Shown one piece after another: positions 25,892 to 34,260 of a stretch of 64,000 nt of DNA; position 1 is the stretch's first letter, and each line of letters begins with the position of its first letter. Origin of the DNA: Clostridium chrysemydis (lineage in GTDB: Bacteria > Bacillota > Clostridia > Clostridiales > Clostridiaceae); contig NZ_JADEKP010000001.1 of NCBI RefSeq assembly GCF_015234215.1, positions 496,001-560,000 on the forward strand, given 5' to 3'. The notes under the pieces are model-generated. The model was not told the origin of the DNA. It did not search any database and was given only the letters and a program-made list of their open reading frames with translations. A program made the translations under genes and the position numbers.

Positions 25892-26104
25892 ATGGAAAAT
25901 TCCAAAAAACTTTCAAAAAATAAAAAATTCTATATTGTTATAGCACTGTTAATAGTATTTATAGTAAATTCAATCATGCAAGATGATTCAATTCATTTTG
26001 TACTACGAATCATGAAAAGTGCAATTTCAATGTGGATAGGTATCGTAGCGATTTTTTTAGTAGCAAAAATTATTAGCTTAATAAATTTAAGTAGAGAATC
26101 ATAG
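25892..26104 (+). CDS. Small membrane protein, unknown
   Basis: A 70-residue protein. A basic start (KKLSKNKKF) is followed by a span at about 13-28 and a second at about 48-66 (IGIVAIFLVAKIISLI). No family recognised. A GGAGAG site precedes it and a strong terminator follows, so it is a single-gene unit and probably real. Confidence 0.65.
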   Translation: MENSKKLSKNKKFYIVIALLIVFIVNSIMQDDSIHFVLRIMKSAISMWIGIVAIFLVAKIISLINLSRES

Positions 26105-26124
26105 TTTTATATGATTCTCTTTTT
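26093..26124 (+). terminator. Terminator of the small membrane protein gene
   Basis: Arms 26093-26103 and 26110-26120 are exact complements, followed by TTTTT. The stem includes the last codons of the gene. Confidence 0.75.
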
Positions 26125-26256
26125 AAATATTATAAATTTAACTTATTTGTAAATAAGTTATTACCTATTATTTAAATAAGTAAATAGTATTTTTATTATC
26201 GATAAGATAGTAGTATTCTAATTAAGGAAGATAAAAAGTAAGGGAGATGCAAAAAA

Positions 26257-27078
26257 ATGAGTATAAAACTTATTTGTACAGATATGGATGGAACTTTACT
26301 AAAAGACCAAAAGATAATATCAAAGAAAAATTTAGAAGCTATAGATAAAGCTATAAATAACGATATTATAGTTGCTATAACTACAGGGAGAGTATACAGA
26401 TCAGCTAAACTTTACGCAGATGAGATAGGGCTTAGAACACCTATTATTGCATTAAATGGAGCATACATCGGTGATTCAAATGGGGAAACAATTTATAAGA
26501 ACCCGTTAACAAAAGAAATGGCTAGAGAATTTTTTGAAGTTTCTGTAAAATGTGGGCTAAATCCTTATTTTACAACTGAATTTGGTATAATATCAAAGAA
26601 GGAGCTACCAGAAACTCACGTATATAAAATAATAAATAAAGAATTAGAAAAAGATAAACAAATAGAACTAATAGTTATTGATGATATTGAGGAAATATTA
26701 GATAAATACGGTGATGAATTACTAAAAGGAGTTTGCGCTGATAAAAATAATATGGAAAAAGTTTTAGAAGCTAGAACTATTATAGAAAGCTCTGATATAG
26801 AAAAAGAAGTTGTTTCTTCTTGGCCTGATAACTTTGAAATAATGAATATAGGTTCAAGTAAAGGTGAGGCTGTAAAAAAATTAGCAAAGTATCTTAAAAT
26901 TGATTTAAAAGATGTTATGTGTATAGGTGATAGTGAAAATGATATTTCTATGATTAAATGCGCAGGTGTTGGTGTAGCTATGGGAAATGGAACAGAAGAT
27001 GTAAAACGCGTAGCAGATTTTATTACTGATACAAATATAAACGATGGAGTAAGTAAAGCGATAGAAACATTTATTTAA
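26257..27078 (+). CDS. Cof-type HAD phosphatase
   Basis: A 273-residue HAD hydrolase with a type C2 cap. Motif I is CTDMDGTLL at 7-15, motif II ITTGR, and motif IV GDSENDISMI near 224. Such enzymes dephosphorylate sugar phosphates, FMN or PLP; the substrate cannot be read. It starts after AGGGAGA and lies 17 bases before the GlpA-like gene, so it may be co-transcribed. Confidence 0.85.
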   Translation: MSIKLICTDMDGTLLKDQKIISKKNLEAIDKAINNDIIVAITTGRVYRSAKLYADEIGLRTPIIALNGAYIGDSNGETIYKNPLTKEMAREFFEVSVKCGLNPYFTTEFGIISKKELPETHVYKIINKELEKDKQIELIVIDDIEEILDKYGDELLKGVCADKNNMEKVLEARTIIESSDIEKEVVSSWPDNFEIMNIGSSKGEAVKKLAKYLKIDLKDVMCIGDSENDISMIKCAGVGVAMGNGTEDVKRVADFITDTNINDGVSKAIETFI

Positions 27079-27095
27079 GATGAGGGGGATTAATA

Positions 27096-28523
27096 ATGAC
27101 TGATGTATTAATAATAGGTGCTGGAGTTGTAGGTTCAGCAATAGCAAGAGAATTATCAAAGTACGAATTAGATATAACCGTTTTGGAAAAAGACAGTGAT
27201 ATAGCAGAAGGTGTTACAAAAGCTAATAGTGGTATTGTACATGCTGGTTTTAATGAAAAGATTGGAACTTTAAAAGGAAAGCTTAATAGAGAAGGAAACG
27301 ATATGTTCGATTCCTTATCAAAGGATTTAGATTTTAAATTTGAGAGAAATGGAGCTTTAGTTTTAGGGTTTAGTGAAGGCGATATGTTCGCTTTAGAAAA
27401 CTTAAAGAAAAACGGAGAAGAACTTGGAATTAAAGATTTAAGTATTTTAGATAAAGAAGATACTTTAAATTTAGAAAAAAATATTAAAGAAGATGTTAAA
27501 GGTGCATTATACGCTAAAACATCAGGTATAGTTAGTCCATATGAAATGACGATTGCCCTTGCTGAAAATGCAGCTTTAAACGGTGCTAAGTTTAAATTAA
27601 ACTCAGAAGTTGTTGGAATAGAAAAAGTAAATGAGTTTTATAGAGTTAAACTAAAAAGCGGAGAAGAAATTGAAGCTCAGATAGTAATTAATGCGGCAGG
27701 ACTTTATGGTGATAAAATAAATAACATGGTAAGCAAAAATGTTTTAAAAGTAAAAGGCGTTAAGGGAGAGTATTTACTTTTAGATAAAATTTCTGGAAAG
27801 TTAACTAATAGAACATTATTTACTGTTCCTAAAAAAGATACTAAAGGAGTACTTGTAACTAAAACAGTAGAAGGAAATCTTTTAGTTGGACCTAATGCTA
27901 AAGAGTTAGATGATATTTTCGATTTTTCAGTAACTGAAGAAGGTTCAAAAGAAATTAGGGATAAAGGATTAGAACTAATAAACGAAATTCCAGAAAAAAG
28001 AATTTTAACTGCTTTTAGTGGGATTAGACCTCATATAAAATCTGATTTTATAATAGAAGAAGCTAAAGATTCTAAAAATTTTATAAATGTAATAGGAATA
28101 GATTCACCAGGGCTTACTTGTGCACCGGCTATTGCAGTTTATGTAAAAGAATTATTAAAAGATAAAATTGAATTAAAAGAAGATACAAGATTTAATGGAA
28201 AGAGAAAAGGTATTTTAAGATTTAACGAATTATCTTTTGATGAAAAAAATGAAGTTATAAAAGAAAATAGAGCTTACGGAAAGCTTATTTGTAAATGTGA
28301 ACTTATAACAGAAGGTGAAATAGTAGATGCAATAAATAGACCGCTTGGGGCTAAAACAGTAGATGGAGTTAAAAGAAGAACAAGAGCATCTATGGGTGGG
28401 TGTCAAGGAGTTGGATGTTTAATTCCTATAGCTACAATAATTAGTAGAGAGTTAGGTATTCCTTTAAACAAAGTAATGAAGAATAATGAAAATTCAAATG
28501 TTATAGGTTTTAAGGAGGACTAG
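27096..28523 (+). CDS. GlpA-like FAD oxidoreductase with C-terminal BFD-type [2Fe-2S] domain
   Basis: A 475-residue flavoprotein of the DAO/GlpA group. The N-terminal dinucleotide fold is IIGAGVVGSAIAREL at 5-19; AGLYGDKIN near 205 and GIRPHIKSDF near 309 are typical. The C-terminal 80 residues carry CKCE and CQGVGC, the BFD-like cluster of anaerobic glycerol-3-phosphate dehydrogenase subunit A. In clostridia this protein normally works with a second flavoprotein and a small DUF1667 protein. The former follows here; the latter does not. Substrate glycerol-3-phosphate is likely but unproved. Confidence 0.8.
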   Translation: MTDVLIIGAGVVGSAIARELSKYELDITVLEKDSDIAEGVTKANSGIVHAGFNEKIGTLKGKLNREGNDMFDSLSKDLDFKFERNGALVLGFSEGDMFALENLKKNGEELGIKDLSILDKEDTLNLEKNIKEDVKGALYAKTSGIVSPYEMTIALAENAALNGAKFKLNSEVVGIEKVNEFYRVKLKSGEEIEAQIVINAAGLYGDKINNMVSKNVLKVKGVKGEYLLLDKISGKLTNRTLFTVPKKDTKGVLVTKTVEGNLLVGPNAKELDDIFDFSVTEEGSKEIRDKGLELINEIPEKRILTAFSGIRPHIKSDFIIEEAKDSKNFINVIGIDSPGLTCAPAIAVYVKELLKDKIELKEDTRFNGKRKGILRFNELSFDEKNEVIKENRAYGKLICKCELITEGEIVDAINRPLGAKTVDGVKRRTRASMGGCQGVGCLIPIATIISRELGIPLNKVMKNNENSNVIGFKED

Positions 28524-28526
28524 TCG

Positions 28527-29390
28527 ATGAAAAAATATGATTTAATAGTTATAGGTGGCGGAATTTCAGGACTTAATTGTGCTTTAAATGCTTATGAAAG
28601 AGGAATGGAAAAAGTTCTAGTTATTGAAAAAGATAATAAAATAGGTGGAATGTTAAAAGGTGTTAAAAAGCACAAAGAATATATAGAAAAACTAGTTTCA
28701 AATATAGAATGTACTGATATAGAAATAAAACTTGACACTCAAGTTATCTCAATAGATGATGAAAAAAATGTTATTGCAACAAGTATGGAAAACGGAATAG
28801 AAAAATTAGAATCAAAAAACATTATTATCTGTAACGGTGCAAAAGAAAAAGGTAAAAATGCATTAAATATTTCTGGAGATAGATGCTCAGGAATTTATAC
28901 AGTTAATATGGCAGATAAGATTTTGGATATGGAAAACGTGAATATTGGAGATAATGTTGTTATCTTTGGAGGAATCGATTTATATAAAATATCAGATAAA
29001 CTTAAAAATAAAAATATAAATATTTCTGCAATAGTTTGTTTAGGGTTAAACCAAGAAGTATTTGATTTAACAAATCATATACTATTTAATTATAGAATTA
29101 AAACAGTTAAAGGAAATGGACGTATAGAAGAGGTCGTTTTAGATAATGGAAATTCAAAGAATTTAAAATGCGATACATTAATTATAGCGTCTGGTGTAGT
29201 TCCAGATGGAATAATAGGAATGAGAAGTAACGTAACTTTAAATAAAGAAAACGGCGGTATTTTAGTTAATCCAGTATTTAAGACATCTAGAGAAAATATT
29301 TATGCAATTGGTGATTGTGTAGATATTAAAAATAATATAGATGAAATAGAAAAAAATTCAAAAACATTAGTTTACAATTTAAATTTATAG
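28527..29390 (+). CDS. FAD-dependent pyridine nucleotide-type oxidoreductase, short
   Basis: A 287-residue flavoprotein. It has the FAD fold VIGGGISGLNCAL at 6-18, IICNGAKEKG near 99 (second nucleotide site region) and the FAD-closing IYAIGDCVDI near 263. Partner proteins of GlpA-like enzymes are usually about 410 residues, so this one is shortened; the NAD-binding glycine motif is weak (VVIFGGIDLYKI). It begins four bases after its partner, after GGAGGAC. Confidence 0.75.
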   Translation: MKKYDLIVIGGGISGLNCALNAYERGMEKVLVIEKDNKIGGMLKGVKKHKEYIEKLVSNIECTDIEIKLDTQVISIDDEKNVIATSMENGIEKLESKNIIICNGAKEKGKNALNISGDRCSGIYTVNMADKILDMENVNIGDNVVIFGGIDLYKISDKLKNKNINISAIVCLGLNQEVFDLTNHILFNYRIKTVKGNGRIEEVVLDNGNSKNLKCDTLIIASGVVPDGIIGMRSNVTLNKENGGILVNPVFKTSRENIYAIGDCVDIKNNIDEIEKNSKTLVYNLNL

Positions 29391-29405
29391 AAAGAAGATG
29401 AGCTT

Positions 29406-30020
29406 ATGAATCATGTACTAAATTCATATTGGGAGGTTCAATTAAAACCTAATTTAATTGATAATGGAAGTGATAAATTAGTTGTAATTTTACCAGGGAT
29501 TGCATACACAATAGATAGAGTTACAATAGAATATTCAGGAGAACTTGCGCTAAGTCAAAATTATGACTTAATGGAAATCGAATATGGATTCCAAGTAGCT
29601 AGAAAAGGCTTCAATGTAGAAGAAGAATTTAATATAATTGCAGATGAAACTTTAGAATTAGTTAAAGATGCACTTAATTTAAAAAAATACAAAGAAATAA
29701 TAATTATAGGTAAAAGTATAGGTACTTGCGTTCAAGATTTCTTAAATGAAAAAATTGAAGAAATAAATATTAAAAATATCTATATAAGTCCTATAGATAA
29801 AACTGTAGGGATGGGCTTTAAAGAAGGATCACTTATTATTACAGGAAGTAAGGATCCACTATTAAGTGAAGAAAACCTTCAAAATATAGTAGATTCTAAA
29901 AAATATAAAGTAATGATATTTAATGGTGCAAATCATGCACTAAATTTAGAAAAAGATCCAATAGGAAGTCTTGAAATACAAATTGAAATAATTAAAGCTA
30001 TCAAAACATTCATTAAATAA
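29406..30020 (+). CDS. Alpha/beta hydrolase
   Basis: A 204-residue small alpha/beta hydrolase. VVILPGIAYTIDR is the oxyanion region, IIIGKSIGTCVQ near 99 is the nucleophile elbow (G-K-S-I-G), the acid may be the Asp in ITGSKDPLL near 157, and NGANHALNLEKDP carries the catalytic His. It takes the position usually held by DUF1667 in this operon type. Its substrate is unknown. Confidence 0.75.
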   Translation: MNHVLNSYWEVQLKPNLIDNGSDKLVVILPGIAYTIDRVTIEYSGELALSQNYDLMEIEYGFQVARKGFNVEEEFNIIADETLELVKDALNLKKYKEIIIIGKSIGTCVQDFLNEKIEEINIKNIYISPIDKTVGMGFKEGSLIITGSKDPLLSEENLQNIVDSKKYKVMIFNGANHALNLEKDPIGSLEIQIEIIKAIKTFIK

Positions 30021-30030
30021 ATAACTTAAA

Positions 30031-30067
30031 AAATAAGGCTGACTCTGTAAAGGCCTTATTTTTTTTT
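30031..30067 (+). terminator. Terminator after the hydrolase gene
   Basis: AATAAGGC (30032-30039) pairs with GCCTTATT (30053-30060) and runs into nine T. Confidence 0.8.
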
Positions 30068-30164
30068 ATTTTGATTTAGTGGATAATAATTATTAATAAG
30101 AATTCACAATTTATTAAAAATCAATTAATTGTATTTTGCAATAAAAGATAGTATTATAATAAAG

Positions 30165-30182
30165 TAGTTAGCATACTAACTA
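30165..30182. promoter_or_regulatory. Palindromic MarR-type operator
   Basis: TAGTTAG, CATA, CTAACTA is a perfect 18-base palindrome. It lies five bases after a TATAAT (30155-30160) and 17 bases before the MarR gene, so the regulator could repress its own promoter by covering the transcript start. Confidence 0.6.
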
Positions 30183-30198
30183 TTTTGGAGGTGAGAGC

Positions 30199-30624
30199 TT
30201 GAAGCCAAATGATGAGTTTTTAATAGCTCTATACTTAAGAGAATTAAATTCTATAGTTAACAACACTATTACTAAAAAACTAAAGGGAGAGGGACTTACA
30301 CCTACTCAAATAACTGCAATTAGGATAATAGGTCATAAAAATTTACTTACAATTACAGAACTTAGCGATGCTATGTCTATTAGAAAAGCTACAGCTTCAG
30401 GAATTGTAGACAGGCTTGAAGGGCTAAATATTGTAGTTAGAGAAAAAGATTCAAAAGATAAAAGAATAACTTATATTAAGTTTTCAAAAGAAGGAAGTAA
30501 GCTATCTAAAAGGATAAGCAATCTTATGAGAGAAGCTTTTAATGAAGTTTTTAAACCATTTAGTGAGGAAGAAAAAGCGTTAATTAAAGAAAAATTAGAA
30601 AGCATGATAGAAAGATTAAAATGA
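30199..30624 (+). CDS. MarR family transcriptional regulator
   Basis: A 141-residue winged-helix repressor. The recognition helix region is TITELSDAMSIRKATASGIVDRL (about 51-73) and the wing is REKDSKDKRITYIKFS. The start is TTG at 30199 after GGAGGTGA. An 18-base palindrome in its promoter suggests autoregulation. The next gene, 17 bases later, is a membrane protein and is the likely target or partner. Confidence 0.88.
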   Translation: MKPNDEFLIALYLRELNSIVNNTITKKLKGEGLTPTQITAIRIIGHKNLLTITELSDAMSIRKATASGIVDRLEGLNIVVREKDSKDKRITYIKFSKEGSKLSKRISNLMREAFNEVFKPFSEEEKALIKEKLESMIERLK

Positions 30625-30641
30625 TTTAAGGAGGAATTAGT

Positions 30642-31019
30642 ATGTCACCATTATTAATGAAAGCAATAATATTTATAACTAGCGCACTTGTGTTTTATAC
30701 AATAGGTGTTTGGTCAGAAAAATTAGGAGGAAAACTTAAAACTTGGCACGTTGTAATATTCTATTTAGGTTTAATTTGTGATACTTTAGGTACACATTTT
30801 ATGATGGATATAGCAGGTGGAATTAAGTTTAACCTTCATGGAATTACAGGAGCTCTTGCAATTTTATTAATGTTATTCCACGCACTTTGGGCAACAAAGG
30901 TATTAATTAGTGGAAGCGAAGAACAAAAAGAAAAATTCCACAAATTCAGTATAGTAGTTTGGGTAATTTGGTTAGTACCATATATATTAGGAATGCTTAT
31001 AGGAATGGGCGTAATATAA
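30642..31019 (+). CDS. HsmA/TIGR03987-type membrane protein
   Basis: A 125-residue protein with four membrane spans. Histidines sit in or beside them: THFMMD near 52, NLHGITG near 67 and FHALWA near 82, in the pattern of small bis-histidine membrane cytochrome-like proteins. The sequence resembles the HsmA/TIGR03987 family, whose role is unclear. Haem binding is inference. It sits behind the MarR gene with a GGAGG site and a terminator after it. Confidence 0.65.
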   Translation: MSPLLMKAIIFITSALVFYTIGVWSEKLGGKLKTWHVVIFYLGLICDTLGTHFMMDIAGGIKFNLHGITGALAILLMLFHALWATKVLISGSEEQKEKFHKFSIVVWVIWLVPYILGMLIGMGVI

Positions 31020-31023
31020 AGCT

Positions 31024-31063
31024 AAAAAAGATTTGCACTAAAATTTTAGTGCAAATCTTTTTT
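31024..31063. terminator. Bidirectional terminator, 20-base perfect stem
   Basis: 31024-31043 is the exact complement of 31044-31063, with A and T runs at the ends. It serves the convergent HsmA-like and acetyltransferase genes. Confidence 0.85.
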
Positions 31064-31500
31064 TATATGTCTTTATATATTTTCCTAAAACCTAAAACGC
31101 TGTCTTTATAGCCTATATTATTATAAAATTTATGAGCGCTTTTTCTGTAGCTTGAAGAAACTAAAATAGAATAAGCTGCATCTTTAGATTTAGCAAATTC
31201 ATCAATAGATTCCATAAGCTTTTTGCCTACTCCAAGACCTCTTGTATTTTCTTTAACTATAACATCTTCAACTACAACAAAAGTACTCCCACCCATACTT
31301 AAATTAAAGCAAGAAACAGCTAAAGCGGAACCTAAAATTATATTATCTTTTTTTAAAACAGCAAGATAATAATTATCATCATTTAACATTTTTTCATATG
31401 TTTCCTTTGAAGTTAATACATTATTTTTAATATCTATAAGCTCTTTGTATAGTTCTAAGAGTTCTTTAATATCTTCTTTTTTTAATTTTTCAACTATCAT
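31063..31500 (-). CDS. GNAT acetyltransferase
   Basis: A 145-residue GNAT protein. The acetyl-CoA loop is VKENTRGLGVGKKLMESI near 82, and the last strand ends in FYNNIGYKDSVLGFRK. AAAGGGA precedes the start. Substrate unknown; transcribed alone. Confidence 0.82.
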   Translation of the reverse strand: MIVEKLKKEDIKELLELYKELIDIKNNVLTSKETYEKMLNDDNYYLAVLKKDNIILGSALAVSCFNLSMGGSTFVVVEDVIVKENTRGLGVGKKLMESIDEFAKSKDAAYSILVSSSYRKSAHKFYNNIGYKDSVLGFRKIYKDI

Positions 31501-31686
31501 AAAAATCCCTTTCTAATAAATTATAATGACTAATATACTATATCTAATCCTAATTTACAATCAATTAGATAAAAAACAATAGATTCTGTTTACAAAGTAA
31601 TATAAAAGTTTACAAAAATAAAGTTCTATATTTGATATAATTTAACCTGTAATTATATAGTGAAAATAGATTTGAAGGTGATAAAA

Positions 31687-33093
31687 ATGGATATATTTAG
31701 AACTCAAAAGATGAGTAGTGTTTTAAATCATATAGGAGAAAATGAAAAAACATTAAGCATTTTAGATTTAACTTTAATGAGCATAGGGTCAGTAATTGGG
31801 ACAGGAGTTATGGTTTTAACAGGTATAGTTGCAGCAACTGAAGCTGGGCCTTCAGTTGCTATATCTTTTGTAATTGGAGCAATAGCAGCTATGGTAATAG
31901 TATTATGTTATTCAGAACTAAGTTCAAACATTCCAAGTTCAGGAGGGTCTTATACCTTTACTTATGTTACTTTAGGTGAAATTTTAGCCTATGTTTCTGG
32001 TCTTTGCATTGTTATTGCATATCTTTTATCAATGGCTACAGTGGCATCGGGTTGGGGTGCGTATTTAACTAGTTTTTTAGATGTTTTTAATATTTATTTA
32101 CCAAAGGCAATAACAGCAATTCCGTCTCAAGGTGGGTTTGTTAATCTACCTGCAATGTTTTCAGTTGTTATGATTTTATTTATAATTTCAGCTGGTACTA
32201 AGGATAGTAAAAAATTTAATAATGCAATGGTTATAACAAAAATAGTTGTTATTTTTATATTTTTATTAGTTGGTGTATTTTACGTTAAGAAAACTAATTA
32301 TGAACCTTTTTTACCTTATGGTACAAGCGGAGTATTTACAGGTGCAGCTTCTGTCTTTTTTGCATATTGTGGTTTTGATGCAACTGCGTCAGCAGCACCA
32401 TATGTAAAAAACCCTAAAAAGGCACTCCCTATTGGGCTTATATCATCCTTAGCGGTATGTGCTGCAATTTATGTTGGAGTATCATTAGTTTTAACTGGTA
32501 TAACATCTTATAAAAACTTAAATGTGCCAGATGCACTTTCTTACACTTTAAAATTAGTAGGTAGAAGCAATGTATCTATGATTGTATCTTTAGGAACAAT
32601 TATTGGAATACTTGCAGTAATTTTTGCAAGTAACTTTGCAACTTCTCAAATTATGTCAACTATGAGCCGTGACGGATTACTTCCTAAAGTATTTAGTAAG
32701 AAAAATAAAAAGGATGTTCCTATAGTATCACTTTGGTCGGTAGGACTTGTCGGTGCAGTTCTTGCAGGATTTTGCAATTTAAAAGATCTTGCAAATTTTG
32801 CAAGTATAGCCTTTTTATTAGTATACGGTATGGTATCTATATCAGTTATAGTATTTAGAAAGAAATATCCAGATATAAAAAGGAGCTTTAAAACGCCTCT
32901 TGTTCCTTTTGTTCCAATACTTGGAGCAGGATGTTGTTTATTTTTAATGTTTAACTTAAAATTAAATACTTGGATAGTGTTTATAATAGTGTTATGTTTT
33001 ATTTTAATAAGCTATTTCTTATATGGTAAAAAACATTCAATAATTAAAGAAAATGATACCTTAAAAGAAGCTAAAAAAGATGAGCAAAATTAA
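31687..33093 (+). CDS. APC family amino acid permease
   Basis: A 468-residue permease with about twelve spans. The signature SIGSVIGTGVMVLTG near 27 is the substrate-binding first helix of APC transporters, and PSSGGSYTF near 80 fits the cationic/branched amino-acid (YfnA-like) group. The start is ATG 31687 after GAAGGTGA; the reading from 31660 is poorly spaced. The substrate is an amino acid that cannot be specified. Its end overlaps a terminator. Confidence 0.85.
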   Translation: MDIFRTQKMSSVLNHIGENEKTLSILDLTLMSIGSVIGTGVMVLTGIVAATEAGPSVAISFVIGAIAAMVIVLCYSELSSNIPSSGGSYTFTYVTLGEILAYVSGLCIVIAYLLSMATVASGWGAYLTSFLDVFNIYLPKAITAIPSQGGFVNLPAMFSVVMILFIISAGTKDSKKFNNAMVITKIVVIFIFLLVGVFYVKKTNYEPFLPYGTSGVFTGAASVFFAYCGFDATASAAPYVKNPKKALPIGLISSLAVCAAIYVGVSLVLTGITSYKNLNVPDALSYTLKLVGRSNVSMIVSLGTIIGILAVIFASNFATSQIMSTMSRDGLLPKVFSKKNKKDVPIVSLWSVGLVGAVLAGFCNLKDLANFASIAFLLVYGMVSISVIVFRKKYPDIKRSFKTPLVPFVPILGAGCCLFLMFNLKLNTWIVFIIVLCFILISYFLYGKKHSIIKENDTLKEAKKDEQN

Positions 33094-33111
33094 TTTTTGC
33101 TCATCTTTTTT
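33073..33111. terminator. Bidirectional terminator after the permease
   Basis: A hairpin with AAAAAAGATGAGCAAAA and TTTTGCTCATCTTTTTT arms, overlapping the last codons of the permease and facing a convergent acetyltransferase gene. Confidence 0.78.
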
Positions 33112-33124
33112 ATAAAAATCTAAG

Positions 33125-33640
33125 TTAGAATAGATTAAAATCAACTGTACCTTTAATACTTTTTAAAGAACCTTCATTTAATTCAAGACACATTGAATAT
33201 TCAGGTGGAATATCATTAATATTTTCTATATTAAATAATCTACTTTCTTTAAATCCAAATTTATTATAATATTTTGGGTCTCCTAAAACAAAAACAGAAC
33301 TAAAACCGAGTTCTTTAGCCTTATCTAAAGCGAAGTTTACAAGCTTTGAACCTATTTTCTTATTTCTAAATTCTAGCTTTACAGAAAGTGGTGCTAGAAT
33401 AAGTGAAGGATAAGTTTTATTAGAATCTGTAATTTTAAATTTAGATAGCATTATATGCCCTAAAAGGGTAGAGTTTTCTTCAAATACTATTGATAAATCT
33501 TCTATATAATTTTCACTTTGCCTTATGATATTAACTAAATCTTGCTCAGTTCCATCTGATAGATCAGCACTTTTAAAAGCTTCCTCGACTAAGTGATAAA
33601 TATTACCTTGATCTTTTAAAGTTTCTTTTCTTATAGTCAT
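33125..33640 (-). CDS. GNAT acetyltransferase (YhbS-like)
   Basis: A 171-residue GNAT protein. IRKETLKDQGNIYHLVEEAF at the start, LAPLSVKLEFRNKKIGSKLVNFAL (the acetyl-CoA loop) near 82, and VFVLGDPKYYNKFGFK near 118, which is typical of the YhbS-like subgroup. AGGAGG precedes the ATG. Substrate unknown. Confidence 0.82.
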   Translation of the reverse strand: MTIRKETLKDQGNIYHLVEEAFKSADLSDGTEQDLVNIIRQSENYIEDLSIVFEENSTLLGHIMLSKFKITDSNKTYPSLILAPLSVKLEFRNKKIGSKLVNFALDKAKELGFSSVFVLGDPKYYNKFGFKESRLFNIENINDIPPEYSMCLELNEGSLKSIKGTVDFNLF

Positions 33641-33776
33641 AATGCCTCCTAAAGAATGTATTTATAGATAGTTTAATCTTTATATTAAAAAAATACAATA
33701 TATTAGGCAAAATGATTTTTAATTCATAGTATATTAGTGAAATATTTTTTAGGAGGGTAAGTAGGATTAAAAATTA

Positions 33777-34175
33777 ATGGCTAATTTATTAAGAGAAAAA
33801 AAGGCTTTAGGGGTTTGTATTAAGGATTTAGATATATTAAGTGAACTAAAAAAAGAAGGTTATGAAATTTATTTAGTTACTGAAAGTGTACAAGAAATAA
33901 TAAATTTTCAAAGTTCTAATTATAATAAAGTATATTATTTTTTAGATGATTATAATTCTATAAGTTTTAAAAAAGAATCTTTCGATATAGCGATTTTGAT
34001 TAATAATAACTGTCCTATGGGAGAGAAATATATTAAAAAGATATATAGTTTCTTAAAAAAAGAAGGTATCCTTTATATCCTTAATTTCAAAAAAGAAAAT
34101 AAGATAGAAGCAAAAAAAATATTTGATAATATAAAAGAAGATTCTAAAGAAAATATTTTGATTTGTCAAAAATAG
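33777..34175 (+). CDS. Methyltransferase-like fragment protein, unknown
   Basis: A 132-residue protein. FDIAILINNNCPMGEKYIKKIYSFLKKEGILYIL-type sequence resembles the second half of a class I SAM methyltransferase (acidic motif IV, then the LKxxG turn). The glycine-rich SAM loop expected at the start is missing, so activity is doubtful. ATG at 33777 is the first usable start, because an in-frame TAA lies nine bases upstream; the ribosome site (TAGGA) is weak. A terminator follows. Confidence 0.5.
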   Translation: MANLLREKKALGVCIKDLDILSELKKEGYEIYLVTESVQEIINFQSSNYNKVYYFLDDYNSISFKKESFDIAILINNNCPMGEKYIKKIYSFLKKEGILYILNFKKENKIEAKKIFDNIKEDSKENILICQK

Positions 34176-34179
34176 TTTT

Positions 34180-34209
34180 AAGCATACTGATTTATCGGTA
34201 TGCTTTTTT
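34180..34209 (+). terminator. Terminator after the methyltransferase-like gene
   Basis: AGCATACTGA pairs with TCGGTATGCT (one G-T pair) around a four-base loop, then six T. Confidence 0.78.
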
Positions 34210-34260
34210 GTATCTATTTTTGTTTTGTAATTTAGTGTAAAATGTAAAAGAGGTGATAAT

